Positions 8,688-16,648 of a stretch of DNA of 49,575 nucleotides are shown one piece after another; positions within the stretch are counted from its first letter, which is position 1, and each line of letters begins with the position of its first letter. Origin of the DNA: Caulobacterales bacterium (GTDB taxonomy: Bacteria; Pseudomonadota; Alphaproteobacteria; Caulobacterales; Parvularculaceae); contig JACKIL010000015.1 in assembly GCA_020638525.1 (NCBI GenBank), positions 1 through 49,575 of the forward strand. Direction: 5' to 3'. The notes under the pieces were generated by a model. The model saw only the letters and a program-made list of their open reading frames with translations, was not told the origin of the DNA and ran no database searches. The position numbers and the translations under genes are program-made.

Positions 8688-9223
8688 AGCAGTCTCTGAA
8701 GTGACATTGTGAAAGTGATCAGAAGATTGTGTTAGTTTTCCGGCGGATTTCCAGAAGGAGCGAGCCGTCGCCCAATGCCAATCCGGATTCCATGTAACAG
8801 AATTGGGTAATGACTGCGCCCCTCGCCGTAGCCAAACATCATTCTCCTAAGCGCGACTACCTTCACCTAACCGGCCCTCCGGCTAGACGACTCGTCGGCG
8901 TTGGTGCGCTTGCTACATAAGGCCGAAAATTTAAACGCCCTACAGGGAATAATTTGCGCAGATCAGGGAAGATTTCCGATAGATCTGGAATTGCGCGCTC
9001 GCGGGGACAGTTTCGAGTTCTATTTGTTCACTTGGGCGACTTTCAATGAGAAATATGATCGAATCGGCTCGTTAACTTCGTCAGCACACGAAGGGTACCG
9101 GAAGCAGGACCCCAATATTCAGCAGCTCAATTGCGGAGCACTATCATCGCCCGCAGACTGATGTCCGGCCATATCGACGGGATCAGATCATCGTTATTTG
9201 CGGAGTGTTGAAAGACCGCGCAT
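8688..9223. other. Gene-poor stretch with repeat copy
   Basis: Between the YheO-type regulator and the BKACE remnant I see no credible gene. An 86-codon open frame at 8901-9161 runs across the dispersed CAGGGAA repeat and is not protein-like in a way I recognise. The region reads as decayed DNA. Confidence 0.5.
8909..8990 (+). repeat. Dispersed CAGGGAA-type repeat, copy A
   Basis: From CAGGGAATAATTTG (8943) through ATTTCCGA to 8990 the sequence matches 25581-25629 almost base for base, with a handful of substitutions and one indel. Weaker similarity extends left to CTTGC at 8909 (25548 in copy B). Copy B lies in the array upstream of the ParB-methyltransferase gene, so this copy may mark a past insertion or recombination. 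Confidence 0.7.
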
Positions 9224-9418
9224 TTAATCGGTCTTATCTAGGGTCGCGACAGCACAGCCGACGTCTTCGACAATGCGCGTGGCGCGCTCGATGAGCTGAC
9301 CGTTGGCCGCAAAAACCCCGTGATCGAGATAGAGATTGTCCTCAAGACCGCCCCGAACATGCCTACCCATCAGCACCGATAGGACTGCCGTCGAGAACCC
9401 CTCGTGCGCGATGCCCAT
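9224..9418 (-). pseudogene. BKACE (DUF849, beta-keto acid cleavage enzyme) C-terminal remnant
   Basis: The 64 codons read through GRHVRGGLEDNLYLDHG and GQLIERATRIVEDVG. This is the well-known C-terminal signature of BKACE/3-keto-5-aminohexanoate cleavage enzymes, in which HVRxGLEDN contributes to the active site. A full enzyme is near 300 residues, so only about the last fifth remains, and upstream sequence (9419-9586) has no matching frame. The first glycine of the usual GGHVRVGLEDN is changed (MGRHVRGG), in line with decay. Full-length members cleave beta-keto acids with acetyl-CoA, for example in lysine or carnitine breakdown. This copy cannot be active. Confidence 0.75.
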
Positions 9419-9586
9419 CGCACTCAGGCGTTATTGAATGAAACAAGTGAATTACGTGCAGAATATAGGGCGAAGCATGGTTTGGAGACATTCATCGTCC
9501 GTTTGCGGACCCTACGTTTATTTCCCTGCTCGTTCCAAGCATCGCAGCGCGGTAACTGTCTGCAAAAGAAATCAATCTGACCGCCG

Positions 9587-11134
9587 TCATAGATCTGTTC
9601 CAAAATTTTCGACATGTTCGATGAAACTCGCCGCCCGCGCCCGTAAAGCAAGCTGATCGTCTGGAGTCATTTTCTCCCACGCTCGAACGATCTGGGCCAT
9701 TCTTGGGTTACGTCTCAATTCAGAACGGCACCTTGCGATAAAGTCCCAGTAAAGCGCATTGAATGGGCAAGCCCACTCCCCTGTCTTTGCCTTAACGTCG
9801 TAACGGCAGCGTTTGCAATAATCGCTCATGCGATTGATATACGCGCCGCTTGCAGCATAGGGCTTCGATGCCAATAAGCCGCCATCAGCATATTGGCTCA
9901 TGCCTATCGTATTCGGCGCCTCCACCCACTCAAAGGCGTCCGCATAAACGGCTAAATACCATTCATGCACCTCATGGGGAGCGATGCCCATAAGCAAGGC
10001 GAAGTTGCCTGTCACCATCAGGCGCTGAATATGATGGGCGTACGCTTCCTCCTTCGTCTGACGGATCGCAGCGGCCATGCAGGCCATGTCTGTTTCGCCC
10101 GTCCAGTACATTTCGGGCAGCCGTCTCGTCGCGTTGAGCGCATTACTCTCGATATATTCAGGTCCCTTTAGCCAATATATTCCGCGAACATATTCGCGCC
10201 AGCCGATTATCTGCCGAATGAAACCCTCCACTGAGTTCAGCGGTGCGCGGCCCGCGGCATATTCAGCTTGCGCGCGTCTGCAAAGGTCCAGCGGGTCCAG
10301 GAGGCCGACATTCAGCAACGGCGAAAGCACGCTGTGAAACAGGAATTTCTCACCTTCAATCATCGCGTCCTGATAGTCCCCAAACCCTGGCAGGGAATGG
10401 CGTAGAAAAGCCTCCGCTGCTCGCTCCGCATCGGACCGAGTGACCGGAAACCAAAATGGTTTGAGCTCTCCGAAATGAGTGTCAAACGTTGCATCGACCA
10501 TTTTCAGGACTTCGGCCGTTTCCTCGGATGGCTCGAATTGAAGCGGCTGCGGCAGGAGCAAGTCTTTACGAATGCGCTTCCTATTATCGCTATCAAAGTT
10601 CCATCTGCCGCCGATGGGCTCATCGCCGTCCATCAAGAGCCGGGTCTTCCGCCGCATTTCTCTATAGAAGTGCTCCATACGGAGATGCTTGCGCGTCTCC
10701 GCCCACTGATCGAATTCTACCTTCGAGCAAATGAAACGGTCATCTTCGCAGACTTCAAATTCGACGTCAGTGCGATCTCTCAACGTTTCAAACATCGCAA
10801 CGACGCGGCGTTCGCCCGGCTCGACATAGACAACCTTTCGGAAACCGTGCCGCTCAATGCTTCGCGAGATCTCTCCTAGGAATGACCCGGTATTCGCCGG
10901 ATCCGAAAGTCTCACATAGTCGACTATCCACCCCGCGCCGCGAAGCTCTGACGCAAAAGCTCGCATTGCGCTAAAAATAAACGCCAGTTTTTTCTTATGG
11001 TGGGGCACATAGGTCGCCTCTTCGGCAACCTCCATCATCAACACTACGTCCCGCGCCCTATCAGCGTTCCTTAGGGCGGCAAGCGACGGGGTCAACTGAT
11101 CCCCCAACACCACACGTAGAACAGGGCGCGACAT
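9587..11134 (-). CDS. Fe-S bacterial cryptochrome/(6-4) photolyase (PhrB/CryB group)
   Basis: 515 residues, cytoplasmic. This is the deoxyribodipyrimidine photolyase-related family, not the classical CPD photolyase: N-terminal VVLGDQLTPSL, the insert LRMEHFYREMRR, and in the C-terminal FAD domain HHIQRLMVTGNFALL and YADAFEWVEAPNTIGMSQYADGG. Four cysteines C352, C440, C443 and C456 (in MACMAA, SDYCKRC and WACPFN) match, with a constant offset of two, the 4Fe-4S ligands known for Agrobacterium PhrB. The family repairs (6-4) photoproducts with light using FAD and a lumazine-type antenna. ATG at 11134 follows GAGGAG. It is the first of several light/singlet-oxygen genes here, but I found no ECF-type promoter within about 110 bp upstream. 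Confidence 0.92.
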   Translation of the reverse strand: MSRPVLRVVLGDQLTPSLAALRNADRARDVVLMMEVAEEATYVPHHKKKLAFIFSAMRAFASELRGAGWIVDYVRLSDPANTGSFLGEISRSIERHGFRKVVYVEPGERRVVAMFETLRDRTDVEFEVCEDDRFICSKVEFDQWAETRKHLRMEHFYREMRRKTRLLMDGDEPIGGRWNFDSDNRKRIRKDLLLPQPLQFEPSEETAEVLKMVDATFDTHFGELKPFWFPVTRSDAERAAEAFLRHSLPGFGDYQDAMIEGEKFLFHSVLSPLLNVGLLDPLDLCRRAQAEYAAGRAPLNSVEGFIRQIIGWREYVRGIYWLKGPEYIESNALNATRRLPEMYWTGETDMACMAAAIRQTKEEAYAHHIQRLMVTGNFALLMGIAPHEVHEWYLAVYADAFEWVEAPNTIGMSQYADGGLLASKPYAASGAYINRMSDYCKRCRYDVKAKTGEWACPFNALYWDFIARCRSELRRNPRMAQIVRAWEKMTPDDQLALRARAASFIEHVENFGTDL

Positions 11135-11257
11135 TTAAAAATCTTCTCCTCAATCCGACAAAGCGTCGGCCGTGAGGCGAGCAAGAAGATGAAACAGATC
11201 GCCCGCGTAACTCAACTTCATCCGAGCCGGCCGGCCCAGGCAGGGCGCAGTTCGAGC

Positions 11258-11364
11258 GGGCTCTCCCTTCCTTGGCGTCCTTCGATCACGGTTCTCTTTG
11301 GCCTTCTGGCAGCGCAGCCAGGAGCGCACTCAAAGACTTCGTGATCGACGCGAAGGGAGAGCCC
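11258..11364. repeat. Long interrupted inverted repeat downstream of beta-barrel gene
   Basis: GGGCTCTCCCTTC (11258-11270) is exactly complementary to 11352-11364, and CGATCACG (11283-11290) to 11340-11347, around a 49-nt centre. It lies between photolyase and beta-barrel genes. The large loop makes a normal terminator unlikely; it could be an RNA structure or a remnant. Confidence 0.5.
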
Positions 11365-11384
11365 AACGTCGTCAAGGCTCAAAC

Positions 11385-12170
11385 CTAAAAGGACCAGCGA
11401 AGCCCCGCCTCAACCAACGAGGCCTTGTTTTCGATATCAAGGTTCGCTGAGAAGAGATCCGCCGAAACGCTCGTATCGCTCGTCGCGCGATAGCGATAAC
11501 CTGCATAAAGTTCGGTGCTCTCGGTCATCCGCCAGGACGCGCCCGCCATGACCTGCCAGGCGAATTCTGTCGCGTTGTCGTCGATGATCGTCACGCCAGA
11601 CGGTGCAAAATTGACATCGACAAAGCCAACGCCGGCGCCTGCGCCAATATAGGGCGTGACTGACGAGCTGTTACGAAAATCGTAGATAGCATTCGCCATC
11701 ACGAAGATCGTCCGAACATTACCCTCACCGGCAGAAACCACATCGGCGACGCTCGCGCCGATATTCGATGAGCCAGTAATAAGAACGCCTGCATCTTCGT
11801 CCGCTAGCGGGATGCCGCCGGCCACGACATCGTAATGCGTTTCGACGCCATTTCTTTGCCAAGCGACCTCGAGCTCGCCTCTTATTGCGCCGTATCGGCG
11901 TCCGATCGCAGCGCCAATAGAATATCCCGTATCAAAATCGGTAGTCCAGCCGACAGGCGTCCCGTCCGGAAGAACAACGCCCGACGGAATCGTCGTTCCC
12001 TCTCCTGTCGTGAACGCGCCGTTAAACGCGCCTTCATTTTCACTGTCCATCAGCAAGGAAACGCCGCCAGACAGAGTAACATAATTCTTGCTGGGCTCTT
12101 GGGCGAGCGCGGCGCCGGCGACGCTAATGGCGAACGCAGCGCCTGAAATTGCGAACTTTCGAAAGTGCAT
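11385..12170 (-). CDS. Outer-membrane beta-barrel protein (OmpA/OmpW-like 8-strand type)
   Basis: 261 residues when started at the ATG at 12170, which has AGGAG 6 nt upstream and opens a clean signal peptide (MHFRKFAISG...AGAALAQ). An open frame continues upstream to 12308 but that part is not protein-like. The mature protein has alternating beta strands such as NYVTLSGGVSLLM, YSIGAAIGRRYGAIRGELEVAW, VTPYIGAGAGVGFVDV, LYAGYRYR and a C-terminal LVEAGLRWSF ending in Phe, the outer-membrane insertion signal. Function beyond a small barrel (adhesion, surface protection or minor porin) is not visible. It lies 250 bp upstream of the photolyase on the same strand and diverges from the SDR gene. Confidence 0.8.
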   Translation of the reverse strand: MHFRKFAISGAAFAISVAGAALAQEPSKNYVTLSGGVSLLMDSENEGAFNGAFTTGEGTTIPSGVVLPDGTPVGWTTDFDTGYSIGAAIGRRYGAIRGELEVAWQRNGVETHYDVVAGGIPLADEDAGVLITGSSNIGASVADVVSAGEGNVRTIFVMANAIYDFRNSSSVTPYIGAGAGVGFVDVNFAPSGVTIIDDNATEFAWQVMAGASWRMTESTELYAGYRYRATSDTSVSADLFSANLDIENKASLVEAGLRWSF

Positions 12171-12454
12171 GAAGATCTCCTGTGATTTGATGGTTTGACG
12201 TGAATGGGCCGCGCCGAATTGCGCGATGAGGCGAGACGATTGGACTGCGCTGCCCGGAACCAGAGCGGGCAATGGCTTCCAGCCATACCTATCGCATTTC
12301 ATCACCACCCGACTGCTCCCCGTGGCGTAGATCGGATTGTCGTTGCGCCGAATGTTTCTGATACGAGCGCGGGCCGCTTTCAGATTGCAGGCAGCCGTTC
12401 AAAGACGCGTGAGCGCCGCTTAGTGCTGGAGAAATCCGCAAAGCCGCTCCGGAC

Positions 12455-12484
12455 ACATCCGAAAGCCGCCTTGCCGCGTAAAAA
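12455..12484 (+). promoter_or_regulatory. Candidate ECF-sigma promoter of SDR gene (leaderless)
   Basis: ACATCC (12455-12460), an 18-bp spacer ending CG, and TAAAAA (12479-12484). The layout equals the pair upstream of the sigma gene. Transcription would begin within a few bases of the ATG at 12489, so the message would be leaderless; no ribosome site is visible there. Confidence 0.45.
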
Positions 12485-12488
12485 TGAA

Positions 12489-13253
12489 ATGGAATCCCCT
12501 AACGCCATTATCATCACTGGCGCATCGAGCGGCATAGGCGCAGCTCTCGCGCGAAGATATATCGAAGATGGCGCGACTGTCGGAGTATGCGGACGGAACA
12601 GGGATCGCGTCTTATCGGTTTGCGGCGCCGCTCCTCGCGCGATTCCCCTCGTCTTCGACGTGACAGATCCCGCGGCTTGCGAAACCGCCGTCAAGAACTT
12701 CGAGGAGGAAGCCGGCGCTCTGGATCTGGCCATTCTCAATGCGGGATATCACCTGGCGACCGATGCAGCGGCGTTTGATCTCGAAACCTGCAAACGCATC
12801 ATGGAGATCAATTATTTCGGTGCACTCAACTGCTTGGCGCCCACGATCGAGGCGATGAAGACGCGAAGGCGTGGCATAATCGCTATGATGGGCTCCGCCG
12901 CGGCCACAATTGGATTGCCGAACGCCGGCGCCTATTGCTCTTCAAAATCCGCAGTTGCGCGGATAACCGAGACTTTGAGAGTAGAGCTGAGGGCGTTCAA
13001 CATTGACGTGCGTCTAATCACGCCGGGTTTTGTGGACACGCCCTTGACTGCGCGGAACGAATTCCCGATGCCGTTCCTGATGCCTGTCGAAGAGGCGGCG
13101 GCGTTGATCGAACGCGGCCTCTCGAGCAAGAGCTACGAAATCTCTTTCCCTCGCCGGCTAATATGGGGGTTGCGACTCGCTTCCCTTCTTCCGCGGGCCC
13201 TCTATTTTAAGTTGGCGGAGCGCCTGCTGCCTTCAGAGCGTCGGACTGACTAG
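12489..13253 (+). CDS. Short-chain dehydrogenase/reductase (photo-oxidative stress cluster)
   Basis: 254 residues from ATG 12489, which opens directly into the NAD(P)-binding strand IIITGASSGIGAALAR. A longer open frame back to 12204 is not SDR-like and is rejected. Further classical SDR marks: NAG in LAILNAGYHL, the catalytic serine in MMGSAAATIGL, and YCSSKSAV giving Tyr-x-x-x-Lys. An SDR of this type accompanies ECF/ChrR regulons in other bacteria; its substrate, perhaps an oxidised lipid, is unknown. It is preceded by a sigma-type promoter with no room for a leader. Its 3' end overlaps the 3' end of the opposite DUF3833 gene by 47 bp. Confidence 0.88.
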   Translation: MESPNAIIITGASSGIGAALARRYIEDGATVGVCGRNRDRVLSVCGAAPRAIPLVFDVTDPAACETAVKNFEEEAGALDLAILNAGYHLATDAAAFDLETCKRIMEINYFGALNCLAPTIEAMKTRRRGIIAMMGSAAATIGLPNAGAYCSSKSAVARITETLRVELRAFNIDVRLITPGFVDTPLTARNEFPMPFLMPVEEAAALIERGLSSKSYEISFPRRLIWGLRLASLLPRALYFKLAERLLPSERRTD

Positions 13254-13737
13254 GCGCAACGCGCGCACCTGTCGCCTCGATCTTCATGACAGAAGCACCC
13301 AAGAATTTCACTTCTCCTGCATTTCTTACGACGCCATTCGGCGAAATCTCGAATGTGTCTTCGTAGCGAAACTTAACCCCGGCGATTTTCAATCGGTAAA
13401 CGAGTTCGAGCTTGGTAGCGGTCAACCGGCCCGGCTCAAGCAATTCGACGCCGTCGGCGCTTAGCCAAATAGCGCCTTCCTTAACGCCGAGTCGCCAACG
13501 GCGCTGTTCCGTAACGCCGTCATCAAACTCAAGGCGCTCACGAAAGTGCAAGACGCCGTCACTTAAGTCACCTTCAGAGTGGATTTTGAAACGCCGGTCA
13601 ATCAAGCCAAAAGCGCCGCGAACCCGCCCTTCCCAACGCATGCGCCCGCCCAGGAAGGTTTCTACGCTGCGCAGCAAATCGAGGCGCTCCCCGTCAACCG
13701 TACTCTCAACAGCGATCGGGGTCGCTCCATCCATCAT
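13207..13737 (-). CDS. DUF3833 family protein
   Basis: 176 residues. DUF3833 signature features are present: FLGGRMRWEGRVRGAFGLID, RRFKIHSEGDL, LHFRERLEFDDGVTEQRRW and YRLKIAGVKFRYEDTFE. The protein is one beta-rich domain. No signal peptide or lipobox is seen, unlike many DUF3833 proteins which are lipoproteins; either this member is cytoplasmic or the signal was lost. It is the last gene of a three-gene minus-strand operon, overlapping DUF1365 by 4 bp (ATGA at 13734-13737). In other bacteria DUF3833 travels with DUF1365, an FAD oxidoreductase and ECF/ChrR genes; its biochemical role is unknown, with links to membrane lipid modification proposed from context. Confidence 0.8.
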   Translation of the reverse strand: MMDGATPIAVESTVDGERLDLLRSVETFLGGRMRWEGRVRGAFGLIDRRFKIHSEGDLSDGVLHFRERLEFDDGVTEQRRWRLGVKEGAIWLSADGVELLEPGRLTATKLELVYRLKIAGVKFRYEDTFEISPNGVVRNAGEVKFLGASVMKIEATGARVAPSQSDALKAAGAPPT

Positions 13738-14516
13738 TCGGCCTTCCGCGACGCAAATTTTCGACTAGAGAATCGGCGCGATCGGGGATTGGCGTGGAAT
13801 GTCGCGCCCTTGAAGAAGAGGAGCAGCGCTTCCCAATGGATCGCCGCGACGACTCCAAGCGTCATCAACGGGAACTCCAACAAAACCTTCAGGCTCGTAA
13901 GCAAATTCAATGGCGCTTTGTCTCCAGCCATATATGCGGCCAATTCCCGTACTCCGTCGTCGCGCCGATAGTCTATTCCAATTGACACGCGCTCCTTCGG
14001 CGGCCTGATTTTGAAAAAATATCGGCCAGCCATCTCTAAAAACGGTGACACGTAGAACTCTTTGTCGCAGCTCTGTCGAACGGAACAGTCTTCCCTGTTG
14101 GCTCGCAGCAGATAGAAGTGACGCTCGCCGAAGGTATTGTTTACTTCGCAAAGGATGTGATGAAGGGCGCCCTGCCGGTCATGAATGAAATAGAATGATG
14201 CGGGATTAAAAACGAATCCGAAGACGCGAGGAAGCGTCAACAAGGTGATGGTGGCGCCCTCTTCGAGCACTCCATTCGACAGAAGATGTCTTCTCACCCA
14301 TTGAGCGAGATCGTCAGTTTCGCCATCGCCATGATCGCGCGCCAGAATCGAAAGGGGCCTCGGACGATTAAATCCAAAAAGCCGCGTCGGTGAGCGCCCT
14401 TCATTCAGCACATCAAGATCGACCAATACATAGGCGACGCGGTATGTCAGGCGATGCAAAACCTGCCCGAACCGCTCGTGCGTCACGGCGCATCTGTAAA
14501 AGCTCGCTGCGCTCAC
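13734..14516 (-). CDS. DUF1365 family protein
   Basis: 260 residues. Characteristic DUF1365 features: the N-terminal YRCAVTHERFGQVLHRLTYR, LFGFNRPRPLSILARDHGDG, the central VFGFVFNPASFYFIHD and CEVNNTFGERHFYLL, and a hydrophobic segment near the C-terminus (LEFPLMTLGVVAAIHWEAL) that probably associates with the membrane. Its ATG overlaps the stop of the FAD oxidoreductase by 4 bp, so the pair is translationally coupled. DUF1365 and the FAD protein almost always occur together and, in Rhodobacter-type regulons, are sigma-E targets needed under singlet oxygen, with a proposed part in fatty-acid modification. A cyclopropane-fatty-acid synthase gene, often next in such operons, is absent here. 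Confidence 0.9.
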   Translation of the reverse strand: MSAASFYRCAVTHERFGQVLHRLTYRVAYVLVDLDVLNEGRSPTRLFGFNRPRPLSILARDHGDGETDDLAQWVRRHLLSNGVLEEGATITLLTLPRVFGFVFNPASFYFIHDRQGALHHILCEVNNTFGERHFYLLRANREDCSVRQSCDKEFYVSPFLEMAGRYFFKIRPPKERVSIGIDYRRDDGVRELAAYMAGDKAPLNLLTSLKVLLEFPLMTLGVVAAIHWEALLLFFKGATFHANPRSRRFSSRKFASRKAE

Positions 14517-15895
14517 GCCGCCTCCTTAAACGGAGTTTTTGGTAGCGCCGGGCGAGCGAGACGCTCCTGCGACTGATCAAACGACCACGGCCTGCGCCAA
14601 GCGGACATGAGTTCAGCGACGGCGAGCCCTGCCTGAAGCCCGTCTTCATGAAATCCATACCCAAGATAAGCGCCTGCGTACCAGATTCCGTTCCTTCCCT
14701 GAATCTGCCAGATATCGCGCTGGGCTTTGAAAGTCGCCGCATCAAACACAGGATGCTGATATTCCGAGACTGCGAGAATTGAATTTTCCTCAGGAAGCGT
14801 AGCGGGATTGAGCGTCACAAAATAATCGGTAGATGTGTTCAGAACCTGCAGAGTGTTCATCCAGTATGTAACTGAGAGATCTCTTTCGCCGGGCTGTTCG
14901 CTCAGATAATTCCAGCTCGCCCAGGCTCGCTTCCTTCGCGGCATCAGGCGCTCATCCCTATGAAGAATTGCGAGATTTCGCTGAGTCTTGAAGCAAGAGA
15001 GAATGCGCTCTTCCAACAAATCCTTGTCTGTCAGTAATGCGCGAGCCTGCGGGCCGTGGCAGGCCAGGATAACCTCGTCAAAAGCGCGTACATCTCCAGT
15101 CGAAAGCCGCAATTGAACGCCTGCATCCGATCGGCGCACGCCTTCCACTTCGACGCCAACTTCAATACGGTCCCGAAAGCTCTCCGTCAGAGCTGAAACA
15201 TATGTCTTGCTGCCGCCTTTTACGGAGCGCCAGCTCACAGGCGCGCCCAGCTCAGCAAGCCCATGATTGATAAAGAAGCGTGCAAGGCCCTTAGCGGGAA
15301 ATTCGAGCATAGCTTTGGCTGGGCAGGACCAGATAGCCGCAGCCATCGGCAACAGGTGGTCTTCAACAAAGGTCTTTCCGTAACGCTTCATCCGCAGGAA
15401 GTCGCCAAGGGAGAGGTCATCCTCGGCTGACGCCATGCGCGAGGCGTCAGCGTAGAATCTCAGAATATCGGCGATCATCGAGAAGAAGCGTGGCCGCGTC
15501 AGGTTTCGAAGGTCCGCAAAGAGGCCAGACACGCCCTGACTCGAATATTCGAGGTCGCGGTCTCTGGCGGATACGGAAAAATGCATTTCCGTCTGATGCG
15601 TCTCCACGCCAAGAAAGCGAAACAGGGCTGTCAGGTTCGGATAGTTCTTTTCATTGTAAACGATAAATCCTGTGTCTATCGAAATTGGCCCCTCGGGCGC
15701 TTCCACGCTGACCGTATTGGCATGGCCACCGACGCGGCTCACCTTTTCGAACAGGGTTACCTCGGCGACATCCTTGAGGGCCCACGCCGCGCTCAACCCA
15801 GAAACGCCGGCTCCGACTATCGCTATTTTCCGGACGCCGCTGGCGCGCGGCGTTCCACCGTCACTTTCGGGGTAGGCGAAGATTGTGTTTTGCAT
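14513..15895 (-). CDS. FAD-dependent amine-oxidase-like oxidoreductase of ECF/ChrR regulon
   Basis: 460 residues. FAD/NAD Rossmann motif KIAIVGAGVSGLSAAWAL at 22-39 followed by the acidic end LFEK and the GG doublet RVGGHANT; a C-terminal FAD-binding segment GIWYAGAYLGYGFHEDGLQAG. These place it in the NAD/FAD-binding oxidoreductase family that pairs with DUF1365. ATG at 15895 has only a weak ribosome site. It is the first gene of the operon FAD-DUF1365-DUF3833 and diverges from the ECF sigma gene; a sigma-type promoter (15917-15946) reads toward it from inside a perfect palindrome. Likely role, from homologous regulons: oxidation or modification of membrane fatty acids in response to singlet oxygen; substrate not established. 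Confidence 0.9.
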   Translation of the reverse strand: MQNTIFAYPESDGGTPRASGVRKIAIVGAGVSGLSAAWALKDVAEVTLFEKVSRVGGHANTVSVEAPEGPISIDTGFIVYNEKNYPNLTALFRFLGVETHQTEMHFSVSARDRDLEYSSQGVSGLFADLRNLTRPRFFSMIADILRFYADASRMASAEDDLSLGDFLRMKRYGKTFVEDHLLPMAAAIWSCPAKAMLEFPAKGLARFFINHGLAELGAPVSWRSVKGGSKTYVSALTESFRDRIEVGVEVEGVRRSDAGVQLRLSTGDVRAFDEVILACHGPQARALLTDKDLLEERILSCFKTQRNLAILHRDERLMPRRKRAWASWNYLSEQPGERDLSVTYWMNTLQVLNTSTDYFVTLNPATLPEENSILAVSEYQHPVFDAATFKAQRDIWQIQGRNGIWYAGAYLGYGFHEDGLQAGLAVAELMSAWRRPWSFDQSQERLARPALPKTPFKEAA

Positions 15896-15916
15896 GCGGG
15901 AGCCTCGAACTTCCCT

Positions 15917-15946
15917 CTTTTACGTTCGGCAGATAGAATTGGATGA
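15917..15946 (-). promoter_or_regulatory. ECF-sigma promoter toward FAD-DUF1365-DUF3833 operon
   Basis: On the minus strand TCATCC (15946-15941), 18-bp spacer ending CG and TAAAAG (15922-15917). It shares its -35 with the opposite promoter: the two -35 elements form the perfect dyad TTGGATGA-GA-TCATCCAA at 15939-15956. It resembles TGATCC-N18-TAAGA, the form I recall for Rhodobacter sigma-E promoters. Confidence 0.65.
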
Positions 15947-15948
15947 GA

Positions 15949-15978
15949 TCATCCAAACCACTCGGTCGTACGTATAGA
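15949..15978 (+). promoter_or_regulatory. ECF-sigma autoregulatory promoter of sigma/anti-sigma operon
   Basis: TCATCC (15949-15954), 18-bp spacer ending CG and TATAGA (15973-15978), followed by the strong ribosome site GGAGGAGG and ATG 15995. It is the mirror image of the opposite promoter across the palindrome 15939-15956, so the sigma factor would fire both divergent operons and itself. Confidence 0.65.
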
Positions 15979-15994
15979 AGCCGAGGAGGAGGAA

Positions 15995-16648
15995 ATGCGT
16001 GCAGAAATGCTCAGGCCCGCTCGCAGAGCTGAGCCGGCGAGACGATCGACATTGGGGCTTGCAGAAGTGAGCGCGCTTCCCGGTCGCACCGAGAAGGACG
16101 CCGAGCTCATGTGGCGGGTGAAAGCTGAGCGCGATCGAAGCGCGTTCTCAGAGCTGGCAGAGCATTACGCCCCGCGTTTGGTCGCCTGGCTCATCAACCG
16201 CGGCGAAAGCCGGCCGACTGCAGAGGATATCGTACAGGATGTCCTCGTCGCCGTCTGGCGCAAAGCGAGCCTCTTCGATGAGAATAAAGCCAGCTTCTCG
16301 GCCTGGGTCTTCCGCGCTACCCGCAACAAATGGATCGATCATCAACGCAGGCACGGACGAGTGCTCCCCGTTGAACCGGATCTGATGAACGCGCTTGCGG
16401 ATGCGCCTCAAGATAGTGCTGAAAAAGGCGTCGAGCGCGCACAGGCCATCGACGCCCTCAGGCAAGAACTAGCGTTACTGCCGCCGGAACAAAAGCAAAT
16501 GCTGTTTCTCGCGTTTTTTGAAGGGTTGTCTCATTCTCAAATCGCCGCGCGCACCGGCGTCGCCCTCGGAACGGTTAAATCGAGAATCAGGGCGCCATTG
16601 ATGAACCTCCGCGTAAAGCTCGGAAAATTTGAAGGAGCGGGTCAATGA
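15995..16648 (+). CDS. rpoE: ECF RNA polymerase sigma factor, ChrR-partner type (ECF11-like)
   Basis: 217 residues. Sigma region 2 spans about 45-115 (FSELAEHYAPRLVAWLINRG, then the -10-binding helix AEDIVQDVLVAVWRKASLF and FSAWVFRATRNKWIDHQRR); region 4 spans about 160-210 (LPPEQKQMLFLAFFEGLSHS, IAARTGVALGTVKSRI). The sequence and its following ChrR-like gene identify the group that responds to singlet oxygen. About 30 extra N-terminal residues precede region 2; a later start is not supported because ATG 15995 carries GGAGGAGG at ideal spacing. Its TGA overlaps the ATG of the anti-sigma gene (16645-16648), giving coupled translation. Expected targets by promoter match: itself, the FAD-DUF1365-DUF3833 operon, the SDR gene and the lipocalin gene. 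Confidence 0.93.
   Translation: MRAEMLRPARRAEPARRSTLGLAEVSALPGRTEKDAELMWRVKAERDRSAFSELAEHYAPRLVAWLINRGESRPTAEDIVQDVLVAVWRKASLFDENKASFSAWVFRATRNKWIDHQRRHGRVLPVEPDLMNALADAPQDSAEKGVERAQAIDALRQELALLPPEQKQMLFLAFFEGLSHSQIAARTGVALGTVKSRIRAPLMNLRVKLGKFEGAGQ

Noticed and set aside
8901..9161. 86-codon open frame as a small gene
   Set aside because: It runs across the dispersed CAGGGAA repeat and has no ribosome site or familiar motif.
9587..11134. Classical CPD photolyase (PhrA)
   Set aside because: The four Fe-S cysteines and the sequence place it in the PhrB/CryB group.
12204..12488. N-terminal extension of the SDR
   Set aside because: The extra 95 codons lack SDR character; the Rossmann strand begins at ATG 12489.
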